64,000 nt of DNA, from the NCBI GenBank assembly GCA_024680915.1, contig JAILBN010000023.1, positions 1-64,000 on the forward strand, read 5' to 3'. The translations under genes and the position numbers were made by a program. Every line of letters begins with the position of its first letter. Position 1 is the stretch's first letter. Under the pieces are notes generated by a model. The model searched no databases. It worked only from the letters and a program-made list of their open reading frames with translations, and had not been told where the DNA came from. The DNA comes from Treponemataceae bacterium. GTDB lineage: Bacteria > Spirochaetota > Spirochaetia > Treponematales > Treponemataceae. Positions 52,180 through 60,205 of the stretch are shown piece by piece.

Positions 52180-53592
52180 CTAAATAGTTTTTTTATAATC
52201 TTTTACAGTTCTTATCAGAAGCTGAATTTTGCTGTCAAATTTTGAATCTTCTTTTATTGCTTCTTCAATTTTTTGACAAGAATGTACTACAGTAGTATGA
52301 TCACGGCCAAATTCCGCTCCTATTTCGGTAGTTGAGAATTCTGTTATCTCTCTTGCTATGTACATAGCGATTTGTCTTGGCATTATTATATTCTTAGTAC
52401 GTTTCTTTCCTTTTATATCAGAAGAAGAAATACCATATTCCTCTGCTATTACTTTTATTATTGTATCTATACCAAGATTTGCCTGTTTTGGTGAACTTAT
52501 AAAATCCCTCAGAAGTTGATTAGCTGTTTCTATAGTGATTTCCTGCTTATCTATAAGTTCATTATATGCCACGATCTTTAATATAGCTGCTTCAAGATCC
52601 CTGACGTTTGACGCAATGTTATGAGCGATGAAATCTATAATAGGGGATGGAATTTTTTTATTACTCTGCTCAAGCTTTTTTTCAACAATGGCACGTCTTG
52701 TCTCATAATCTGGTGGTTGCAAATCTACATTAAGACCCCTTTCAAAACGGGATCGTAACCTGTCGGACAAATTTTTTAATTCAGATACAGGACGGTCACA
52801 GGTAAATACAATCTGTTTGTTGGAATCATAAAGAGCATTGAAGGTATGAAATAATTCTTCCTGGGTACCATCTTTTTTTTGAAGGAAATGTATATCGTCT
52901 ATTAAAAGAATATCCACAGAACGATATTTTTCCTTGAATTTTGAAGGTGTTTTTTCTCCCAAAGCTTTTATAAATTCGTTAGTGAAGTTTTCTGCAGTTA
53001 TATAGATTATTTTAGATTTAGATTCTTTCCATGCATAATTACCTATGGCTTGCATAAGATGTGTCTTTCCAAGACCTACACCACCATACAGAAGAAGTGG
53101 ATTATAGGTTTTACCAGGATTTTTTGCTACAGAAAGAGCAGCATTATAAGCAAAGGCGGAGTTATTACCTAAAACAAAATTGTCAAAGGAATATTTTTCT
53201 GAAAGCTGCGGATGAGATTTTAAGTTTTTTTTGTCTTCTGTTTTCGGAGCTGAAGAAACATTCTTTTTATAAGGACTATCTTCTTTTATAGTTTCATTGT
53301 CTTCTGTGTTTTCAGTAATTTTGTTTGTTCTCTGTTTTATTTCAAATTCAAATAATAAGTCTTGTCCTGAAAGATCAGTTATTATGTTTTTTAATTTTCC
53401 TATATCTCCACGTCTTATAAGCTGTTCTTTAAAAAAGTTGGAAGGAACAGAAAGAACGATGGTAGAATCATGAGATTTGACATAATCAAGTGATGTTATC
53501 CAAAGATGGAATTCATCTGAAAGATTTTTGCTTTCATATTCTGAAAAAAGAATTTTTATGGCTTCTTCCCAAAAGACTTTGAAATCTGACAT
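52180..53592 (-). CDS. dnaA: Chromosomal replication initiator DnaA
   Basis: 470 residues from ATG 53592 (MSDFKVFWEEAIKILFSEYE, the normal N-terminus). Domain III AAA+: LLYGGVGLGKTHLMQAIGNY (Walker A), DILLIDDIHFLQKKDGTQEE (Walker B), SRFERGLNVDLQPPDYETR (sensor/arginine). Domain IV: QIAMYIAREITEFSTTEIGA-EFGRDHTTVVHSCQKI, the DnaA-box helix-turn-helix. A TTG at 53628 would add 12 residues but coincides with the -35 box. The -10 box ends six bases before the ATG, which predicts a leaderless mRNA. Confidence 0.96.
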   Translation of the reverse strand: MSDFKVFWEEAIKILFSEYESKNLSDEFHLWITSLDYVKSHDSTIVLSVPSNFFKEQLIRRGDIGKLKNIITDLSGQDLLFEFEIKQRTNKITENTEDNETIKEDSPYKKNVSSAPKTEDKKNLKSHPQLSEKYSFDNFVLGNNSAFAYNAALSVAKNPGKTYNPLLLYGGVGLGKTHLMQAIGNYAWKESKSKIIYITAENFTNEFIKALGEKTPSKFKEKYRSVDILLIDDIHFLQKKDGTQEELFHTFNALYDSNKQIVFTCDRPVSELKNLSDRLRSRFERGLNVDLQPPDYETRRAIVEKKLEQSNKKIPSPIIDFIAHNIASNVRDLEAAILKIVAYNELIDKQEITIETANQLLRDFISSPKQANLGIDTIIKVIAEEYGISSSDIKGKKRTKNIIMPRQIAMYIAREITEFSTTEIGAEFGRDHTTVVHSCQKIEEAIKEDSKFDSKIQLLIRTVKDYKKTI

Positions 53593-53598
53593 TCCATA

Positions 53599-53628
53599 AT
53601 TATACTCTGCCTTTACTTTTTTTTTCAA
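53599..53628 (-). promoter_or_regulatory. dnaA promoter
   Basis: Minus strand: -35 TTGAAA (53628-53623), 18-bp spacer with an A run, -10 TATAAT (53604-53599). Six bases then separate it from the dnaA ATG. Confidence 0.65.
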
Positions 53629-53674
53629 TCAGTTTATACTCTTTTAATATTTCTAATCCATTTAAGGGGTATGA

Positions 53675-55594
53675 ATGAGTGCCTCATATTCAGCCACAAA
53701 TATTCAAGTTTTAAAAGGTCTGGAAGCAGTTCGTAAACGTCCAGGTATGTATATTGGTTCTACTGGTCCAGACGGATTACATCATCTTGTATACGAAGTT
53801 GTAGATAATTCAATCGATGAAGCAATGCAGGGTCAATGTGATAGTATTTTTGTTACATTGGAAAAAGATGATATTGTCAGAGTAGAAGATAATGGTCGCG
53901 GAATACCTGTAGATATTCATCCTACAGAAGGAATCAGTGCATTGGAGCTCGTTCTGACACGACTTCATGCAGGTGGTAAATTTGATAAAGGATCATATAA
54001 AGTTTCTGGAGGATTGCACGGAGTCGGTGTATCTTGCGTAAACGCTCTTTCTGAATGGATGGAGGCTACTGTCTGTAGAGAAGGAAAAAAATATATACAG
54101 AAATATGAGAAAGGCAGTCCTGTTTCTAAAGTTACGGAAGTTGGTTCAACAGAAAAACGCGGAACAGCGATAAGATGGAAGGCTGATTCTTCAATATTCA
54201 CAGAAACTACTGAATACAGTTTTGATGTTCTTTCAATCAGATTACGGGAGCTGGCTTTTCTTAACAGTGGGATAACAATAGTTTTAAGGGATGAAAGAAA
54301 AGATACTACAAAAGAAGTTGTTTTTAAATTCGAAGGTGGTATAAATCATTTCGTAAAATATATAGATGAGAAAAAAAATGTAGTACCAGAAGAGCCTATA
54401 AATATAACTGGAGAGAAAGACGACATAATAACCGAGATTTCTCTTCATTATAACGATGGATATAATGAGAACATATTGTCCTTTGTAAATGACATAAATA
54501 CAAGAGAGGGAGGCTCTCATCTCGAAGGATTTAAAATAGCCCTTACCCGGGTTATGAACGATTTTTTGGATAAATATCCTAAGATACAAAAACGACTGGA
54601 TAAAGATGAAAAGCTTACCGGTGATGATGTTCGTTCTGGACTTACCGCTGTAATCTCTATGAAAGTTCCAGAACCACAGTTCGAAGGACAGACAAAGACA
54701 AAGCTTGGAAATACTGAAGTCAGAACAATCGTTGATTCCCTTGTTAGAGAAAAATTGACGATTTATTTTGAGCAGAATCCAAAAATAATCGAGATGATTC
54801 TTGATAAATGTGTCAGCGAAGCTTCTGCTCGTATAGCTGCGAAAAAAGCAAAAGATGCCACAAGAAAGAAATCACTTTCCGACTCTTTCGGTCTGCCGGA
54901 AAAGCTTTCAGATTGTTCTCTTAAAGATCCTGAGCAATGTGAGCTCTATATAGTTGAGGGAGATTCTGCTGGCGGTTCAGCTAAAAAAGGTCGTGATCCA
55001 AAAACCCAGGCTATTCTTCCTTTGTGGGGAAAGATGCTCAATGTAGAGAAAGTAAGACCAGAAAAGGTTGTGAACAACGACAAACTTGAGCCGGTAATCG
55101 CCACACTAGGAACAGGCTTCGGAAAAGACTTCAATATTGAAAAACTCCGTTATCATAAAATTATCATAATGGCTGATGCCGATGTTGACGGTTCTCATAT
55201 TAGGACACTTCTCCTTACTTTCTTTTTCCGGTATATGCCGGAAGTCATAGAAAAGGGATATGTATATCTTGCTATGCCTCCTCTTTTCAGAGTTCAGTTA
55301 GGAAGAAAAGATCCGGTTTATTGTTATTCAGATGCGGAAAGAGATGCAGCGCTTGAAGCTCTTGGAGAGCAGAGAGGTAAGGCCGAAGTTCAAAGATATA
55401 AAGGTCTTGGTGAGATGGACGGGAAACAGCTGTGGGAAACAACAATGGATCCAACCCACAGAAAAATGCGTGTTGTAACGATACCGGATGCGATTGCTGC
55501 CGACAAGATTTTTACAGTGTGTATGGGTGAGGAAGTTGAACCAAGACGCCAATTTATAGAAGAGAATTCCAGTTACGCTAATCTGGATTTCTAA
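53675..55594 (+). CDS. gyrB: DNA gyrase subunit B
   Basis: 639-residue ATPase subunit of gyrase. GHKL ATPase: GLEAVRKRPGMYIGSTGPDG, VYEVVDNSIDEAMQG, VEDNGRGIPVD, GGLHGVGVSCVNALS; TOPRIM: YIVEGDSAGGSAKKGRDPK and IIMADADVDGSHIRTLLLTF; C-terminal RYKGLGEMDGKQLWETTMDP. RBS AAGGGG before ATG 53675. Divergent from dnaA across 46-80 bp. A CCGGAA-n3-TTCCGG hairpin follows the stop. Confidence 0.97.
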   Translation: MSASYSATNIQVLKGLEAVRKRPGMYIGSTGPDGLHHLVYEVVDNSIDEAMQGQCDSIFVTLEKDDIVRVEDNGRGIPVDIHPTEGISALELVLTRLHAGGKFDKGSYKVSGGLHGVGVSCVNALSEWMEATVCREGKKYIQKYEKGSPVSKVTEVGSTEKRGTAIRWKADSSIFTETTEYSFDVLSIRLRELAFLNSGITIVLRDERKDTTKEVVFKFEGGINHFVKYIDEKKNVVPEEPINITGEKDDIITEISLHYNDGYNENILSFVNDINTREGGSHLEGFKIALTRVMNDFLDKYPKIQKRLDKDEKLTGDDVRSGLTAVISMKVPEPQFEGQTKTKLGNTEVRTIVDSLVREKLTIYFEQNPKIIEMILDKCVSEASARIAAKKAKDATRKKSLSDSFGLPEKLSDCSLKDPEQCELYIVEGDSAGGSAKKGRDPKTQAILPLWGKMLNVEKVRPEKVVNNDKLEPVIATLGTGFGKDFNIEKLRYHKIIIMADADVDGSHIRTLLLTFFFRYMPEVIEKGYVYLAMPPLFRVQLGRKDPVYCYSDAERDAALEALGEQRGKAEVQRYKGLGEMDGKQLWETTMDPTHRKMRVVTIPDAIAADKIFTVCMGEEVEPRRQFIEENSSYANLDF

Positions 55595-55635
55595 GGAAAG
55601 ACATCCCGGAATAATTCCGGAAGCATATAAAGAAA

Positions 55636-56160
55636 ATGGCAAAAATTATTTTACCTACATTAGAGACAGAAAGATTGATACTTCGTCCACTTACAGTAGA
55701 TGATGCAGATGCGATTTTTAAATGGACCGGCGATTCTCGTGTAAATAAATACATGATTTATCCACTTTACAAAAAAGCCGAGGATGGTCGTGAATGGCTT
55801 GAATCCTTGTACGAGGATAAAGATAAGATCGATTATGGTTTTGTTTTGAAAGAAACAGGCGAGCTCATAGGCAGCGGCGGACTTTATTATCATCCGGATA
55901 TTGATGTATGGAGTGTAGGTTATAATCTTGCCTATGACTATTGGAACCATGGTTATACACCGGAAGCAATCACAAGAATCCTGGAATATGTTCAGAGTAA
56001 GAATGATGTTCATGCAATTGCAGGAACCTTTGCTATAGGAAATGAAGGTTCCCGTCGCGTAATGGAAAAGCTCGGCATGACCTTTTATGAAGATTGCGAG
56101 TATACAAAGCTTGATGGTAGTGAGACCTTTAAGGCAAAAACCTACCATAAGATTTTTTGA
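55636..56160 (+). CDS. RimJ/RimL-type GNAT acetyltransferase between gyrase genes
   Basis: 174-residue GNAT: LETERLILRPLTVDDADAIF at the start (family signature), GFVLKETGELIGSGGLYYHP, VGYNLAYDYWNHGYTPEAIT and GNEGSRRVMEKLGMTFYEDC. Such enzymes acetylate protein N-termini or small molecules. Placed between gyrB and gyrA with short gaps (41 and 24 bp), so it should be co-transcribed with them. Target unknown. Confidence 0.88.
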   Translation: MAKIILPTLETERLILRPLTVDDADAIFKWTGDSRVNKYMIYPLYKKAEDGREWLESLYEDKDKIDYGFVLKETGELIGSGGLYYHPDIDVWSVGYNLAYDYWNHGYTPEAITRILEYVQSKNDVHAIAGTFAIGNEGSRRVMEKLGMTFYEDCEYTKLDGSETFKAKTYHKIF

Positions 56161-56184
56161 TAGAAAATTGACCAAGAAACATAG

Positions 56185-58680
56185 ATGGAGAAAATGATGG
56201 AAGAAGTAAAAACTCCTCAAGGTGGGACAGTAATAAAAATCCCGATTGAAGATGAAGTAAAACAGGCTTATATTGATTACTCAATGTCTGTTATTGTCCA
56301 GCGTGCTTTGCCAGATGTGCGGGATGGATTGAAACCTGTTCACCGCAGAATCATGTATGCGATGGACACACTTCATCTTGCCAGCGGTGGAAAGACTAAA
56401 AAGTGTGCCACGATTGTCGGTGATGTTCTTGGACATTATCATCCCCATGGAGATGCTTCGGTTTATGATGCCCTCGTCCGTCTTGGTCAGGATTTTGCTC
56501 AGAGATATACAACAGTAACGCCACAGGGTAACTTCGGTACCATTGCGGGAGATCCACCTGCAGCTTACAGGTACACAGAAGCCAAGATGTCAAAGATTAC
56601 GGAAGAAATGGTTTCTGATATAAATAAAGAAACTGTCGATATGGTACGAAACTTTGACGATACGACAGATGAGCCTTCTGTCCTTCCATCAAAATTCCCA
56701 TTTTTACTTTGTAACGGAACTACAGGTATTGCCGTAGGTATGGCTACAAATATGCCGCCCCATAATTTACGTGAAGTAGCATCTGCAATTAGTGCCTATA
56801 TAGATAATAATGATATTTCTATAGAAGAATTGATGCATCATATTAAAGGACCTGATTTTCCTACGGGTGGCATTATTTATGGTACAGCAGGAATAAAAAA
56901 AGCATATTTAACAGGCCGTGGAAAAGTAACCATGCGCTCAAAGTTCAAGATTGAAACAGACAGGAACGGAAGAGAATCAATAGTATTTACTGAAGTTCCT
57001 TATGGAATAAATACGACGAATATAATCAGACGTATAAAGGAGCTTGTTAGAGACAAGCAGATTGACGGAATATCAAATGCAAATGATGAGTCTTCAGATC
57101 GTTCAGGAATGCGTCTTGTTGTAGATTTGAAAAAAGGCGCAATAACAAAGATTGTATTGAATCAGCTTTTTACAAAAACGGATCTTCAGTCTAATTTTGG
57201 TGTTATAAATCTTGCTCTGGTTCCTGTGACAAAAGATGATGGTACACGCTATCTTCGTCCTGAAGTTTTGACACTTAAAAAAATAATAAAATATTTCGTA
57301 AATCATCGTGATGAAGTAATAACTCGTCGTACACAATATGATTTGAAAGTCGCAAAGCACAGAATGCATATTTTGGAAGCTTTGATTACTGCAATAAATA
57401 ACATTGACGAAGTAGTTAAGATTATACGTAATTCTCGTGATACTGAGGATGCAAAAGTTCAGCTTGAAAAGCGTTTTAATTTTGATGATGAACAAGCACA
57501 GGCAATTGTAGATATGCAGCTTAAGAGACTTACTCATCTACAAATTGAAGATCTGCAAAAAGAAATCAAAGAGCTTCAAGTTTGGATAGATTATCTTGAG
57601 GATCTTCTTGCCCATCATGAGAAAATCCTTCAGAAAATTAAAGATGAGACAAACGAGCTTGCAGCAAAATATGGTGATGACAGAAGAACCGATATTGTAG
57701 CTGATGAAATTGAGCAGCTTAATATAGAAGATTTAATAAAAGAAGAGGATATGGTTGTCCTTATTTCAAGGATGGGATACATAAAGTGCATTCCTACATC
57801 TTCTTACAGAAGTCAGTCCAGGGGTGGTAAAGGGTCAAACAGCGCAAAGCTTGTTGAGGATGATTATATAAAACAGCTTTTCATCGCTTCTAATCATGAT
57901 TATGTTCTCTTTATCTCGACCTTAGGAAAAGCCTATTATCTAAAGATTCATGAAATACCTGAGTCCAGCAAAAATTCAAGAGGAATACATATCAAGAGTC
58001 TTCTTGAGATAGGAGCCGATGAAGAAATTGCCACGACAGTTTCATTGAAATCCTTCGATGAGGAAAAATTCTTGTGTCTTGCAACAGCAAAGGGAATTGC
58101 AAAAAAAGTTAAAGTAAGTGAATTCAGAAATGCTAAGGCAAAAGGAATTATTGCTATAAAGCTTGATGAAGATGATAAAGTTGTTTCCTCAATTTTGACT
58201 GAGGGAAATAACGAGCTAGTTTTTATATCCAAACATGGTCAAGCCCTGCGTTTTAATGAAAATGATATAAGAGTAATGGGAAGAGCTGCAAGAGGAGTTA
58301 CCGGATTGAAGCTAAAAGCCGGAGATGAGCTTACATCCGCAGTTTGTGTTGATGACACAAAGAACATGCTTCTTATAACATCCGGTGGATCAGGTAAACA
58401 ATTGAAATTCTCAGAATTTATGCAGCATGGTAGAGCAACAGGTGGTCAGCTTTGCTATAAAGTCTCAGACAAAACCGGAGAAATCATAGGTGCTGTTTCA
58501 GTAGCAGAAGAAGATGAAATTGTTTGTATAACAAGCCAGGGAAAAACAATACGTTCAAAAATATCAGAAATTAGTGTTCAAGGTAGAGCAGCTTCAGGTG
58601 TTCGTGTCCTAGATATTCAAGAGCCAGATATGGTTATTGCAATAGATAGAGTTAATCCTGAAAATGATGAAGAAGAATAA
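56185..58680 (+). CDS. gyrA: DNA gyrase subunit A
   Basis: 831-residue breakage-reunion subunit. IDYSMSVIVQRALPDVRDGL-KPVHRRIMYAM, GDVLGHYHPHGDASVYDALV, PAAYRYTEAKMSKI with the catalytic Tyr, and six C-terminal beta-pinwheel repeats including SYRSQSRGGKGSN, the gyrA-box (QxRGGKG). GGAG at 56187-56190 suggests that ATG 56197 may be the actual start (four codons shorter). Followed by overlapping parS sites that also form its terminator. Confidence 0.96.
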   Translation: MEKMMEEVKTPQGGTVIKIPIEDEVKQAYIDYSMSVIVQRALPDVRDGLKPVHRRIMYAMDTLHLASGGKTKKCATIVGDVLGHYHPHGDASVYDALVRLGQDFAQRYTTVTPQGNFGTIAGDPPAAYRYTEAKMSKITEEMVSDINKETVDMVRNFDDTTDEPSVLPSKFPFLLCNGTTGIAVGMATNMPPHNLREVASAISAYIDNNDISIEELMHHIKGPDFPTGGIIYGTAGIKKAYLTGRGKVTMRSKFKIETDRNGRESIVFTEVPYGINTTNIIRRIKELVRDKQIDGISNANDESSDRSGMRLVVDLKKGAITKIVLNQLFTKTDLQSNFGVINLALVPVTKDDGTRYLRPEVLTLKKIIKYFVNHRDEVITRRTQYDLKVAKHRMHILEALITAINNIDEVVKIIRNSRDTEDAKVQLEKRFNFDDEQAQAIVDMQLKRLTHLQIEDLQKEIKELQVWIDYLEDLLAHHEKILQKIKDETNELAAKYGDDRRTDIVADEIEQLNIEDLIKEEDMVVLISRMGYIKCIPTSSYRSQSRGGKGSNSAKLVEDDYIKQLFIASNHDYVLFISTLGKAYYLKIHEIPESSKNSRGIHIKSLLEIGADEEIATTVSLKSFDEEKFLCLATAKGIAKKVKVSEFRNAKAKGIIAIKLDEDDKVVSSILTEGNNELVFISKHGQALRFNENDIRVMGRAARGVTGLKLKAGDELTSAVCVDDTKNMLLITSGGSGKQLKFSEFMQHGRATGGQLCYKVSDKTGEIIGAVSVAEEDEIVCITSQGKTIRSKISEISVQGRAASGVRVLDIQEPDMVIAIDRVNPENDEEE

Positions 58681-58708
58681 TTAATTATTATAAAGAGAAG
58701 AATCTAAA

Positions 58709-58738
58709 TGTTTCACGTGGAACGTTTCACGTGAAACA
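58709..58738. promoter_or_regulatory. Two overlapping ParB parS sites
   Basis: TGTTTCACGTGGAACG (58709-58724) and CGTTTCACGTGAAACA (58723-58738) match the parS consensus TGTTNCACGTGAAACA at 14 and 15 of 16 bases. They share two bases. parS sites near the origin recruit ParB/Spo0J and SMC for chromosome segregation. No parAB gene lies in the window. Confidence 0.82.
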
Positions 58739-58747
58739 TTTTTTTTA
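58709..58747 (+). terminator. gyrA terminator formed by the parS pair
   Basis: TGTTTCACGTG and CACGTGAAACA form an 11-bp perfect stem with an 8-base loop (58709-58738), followed by TTTTTTTTATT. Thus the parS pair doubles as an intrinsic terminator on the gyrA strand. Confidence 0.75.
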
Positions 58748-60073
58748 TTGTATATTATAGACAAATATTTTGGAAAGACGTTTTCTATCATACTTCTCTT
58801 GTTTGCATTTTGGTAATTCAGAAAGATCTGTTTGTATAAAACCAAGCTTTTCAAACCAATCAGCAGTTTGTGTTGTAAGTATGAATACTTTAGAAAGCTT
58901 CATAGCTTTTGCTTTTTCTATTAAATAAGAAATCATTTTAGGCCCTATACCAATATTAGAACATGAATGATCCACAGCGACAGCTGCGATTTCTGCAGAT
59001 GTATCGTCTAGTATATGAAGAGCAGAACATGCCTTTATTCCACCGTCAAGTTCGTAAACAATAAAATCGTCGATTCGGTCAAGAATATTTTGTTCTGTTC
59101 TTGGAAGTAAAATCTGTTTTTCAATAAAGGGTCTCATTAAATTTAAAATAGGTGCTATATCAGATTTAGTGATTTTTCGGATACCACCATAGGAATCTTT
59201 ATAAATCATTGTTCCTGTACCAATGTCTGAGAAAATCTCACAAGGTAAGGAACCATCGATAAATCCGTTAACAATATGGCATCTTTCAACACCGTTTTGA
59301 CATGCTAAATCAGATAATTTAAGAAGTGATAATAAAGATCTTTTTTCAGTCTCATTTTTGGAATTAAGCTTTAACAGAGACTTCAATTGGTCTAAATTCA
59401 AGGAAGGTATAAAATCTTCCCCTAAGACATCATCAGGCAATAAAAAGTCTTTATCTGAAAGATTGTCATAAGGACTCATGAAAAAAAGCTTTTTTGCATT
59501 AAGCTTTATTGCTATTTCTGTAGCAAGTGATGCTGAAGAAATGTTATATGGTCGTCCCGTTGAGCTCCAGCCTATACATGGAAAAATAGGGATAAAACCT
59601 TCATCTAAAACAGTATTCAATGCATTTGAATCTATACTGGCAATCTCACCTGCAGTACAAAAATCTATACCGTTAAGAACTCCTTTTCCGCGAGCTTTTA
59701 CCCAGTTTCCTATAACAGCAGAAAGGTTTTCTTCTGCAAGATATGTCATAATTTTATTTGATACATCAAAGGCAGCCATTTTTATAAGGGGGATAGCAGA
59801 TAAATCCGTAATTCTTGTATCGTCAGCATAATGCCAAGGAATATTTGCCATACGGAGTGTAGAGTCTATGCTTCTTTTTGCGCCTGGAACTATAACAATT
59901 TTTATTCCTGATTCATGGAGATAAGCGATATCATGAATATGACTGGAAAAAAGAGTTGAGTTTATAATATCTTCGTCAATATGAATTACAATAAGGGAAT
60001 TCTTAAATAATGAAACATAACGGAGAACGTCCCGTATTCTTCCCGCTTTGTTATATATAAGCTGAGTGTCCAT
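58745..60073 (-). CDS. argA: Amino-acid N-acetyltransferase (N-acetylglutamate synthase)
   Basis: 442 residues: an amino-acid-kinase-like N-terminal domain (IVIVPGAKRSIDSTLRMANI, AVIGNWVKARGKGVLNGIDF, PIFPCIGWSSTGRPYNISSA) and a C-terminal GNAT domain from about 300 (DSYGGIRKITKSDIAPILNL, AEIAAVAVDHSCSNIGIGPK, ADWFEKLGF). Makes N-acetylglutamate in the first step of arginine synthesis and is usually inhibited by arginine. No ribosome site; ATG follows a -10 box by six bases. Confidence 0.93.
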   Translation of the reverse strand: MDTQLIYNKAGRIRDVLRYVSLFKNSLIVIHIDEDIINSTLFSSHIHDIAYLHESGIKIVIVPGAKRSIDSTLRMANIPWHYADDTRITDLSAIPLIKMAAFDVSNKIMTYLAEENLSAVIGNWVKARGKGVLNGIDFCTAGEIASIDSNALNTVLDEGFIPIFPCIGWSSTGRPYNISSASLATEIAIKLNAKKLFFMSPYDNLSDKDFLLPDDVLGEDFIPSLNLDQLKSLLKLNSKNETEKRSLLSLLKLSDLACQNGVERCHIVNGFIDGSLPCEIFSDIGTGTMIYKDSYGGIRKITKSDIAPILNLMRPFIEKQILLPRTEQNILDRIDDFIVYELDGGIKACSALHILDDTSAEIAAVAVDHSCSNIGIGPKMISYLIEKAKAMKLSKVFILTTQTADWFEKLGFIQTDLSELPKCKQEKYDRKRLSKIFVYNIQ

Positions 60074-60079
60074 GGCGAA

Positions 60080-60108
60080 AGTATATCTAAGAGGTTTTTT
60101 AAAGTCTA
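60080..60108 (-). promoter_or_regulatory. argA promoter (leaderless layout)
   Basis: Minus strand: -35 TAGACT (60108-60103), 17-bp spacer, -10 TATACT (60085-60080), then TTCGCC and the ATG of argA. The start codon falls on the expected transcription start. Confidence 0.55.
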
Positions 60109-60128
60109 TATGAAAATTTTATAAAAAA

Positions 60129-60173
60129 AATCCTGAAACGAACATAAGAAATACATAGTTCATTTCAGGATTC
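60129..60173 (-). terminator. htpG terminator
   Basis: AATCCTGAAA / TTTCAGGATT, 10-bp perfect stem with an inner GAAC/GTTC extension; on the minus strand followed by eight U. Confidence 0.85.
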
Positions 60174-60205
60174 TTAATTTTGATATTATATATCTAAAAT
60201 GATGT

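Noticed and set aside
55606-55620. Terminator after gyrB
   Set aside because: CCGGAA-n3-TTCCGG is a short stem without a U tract and lies before a closely spaced co-directional gene.
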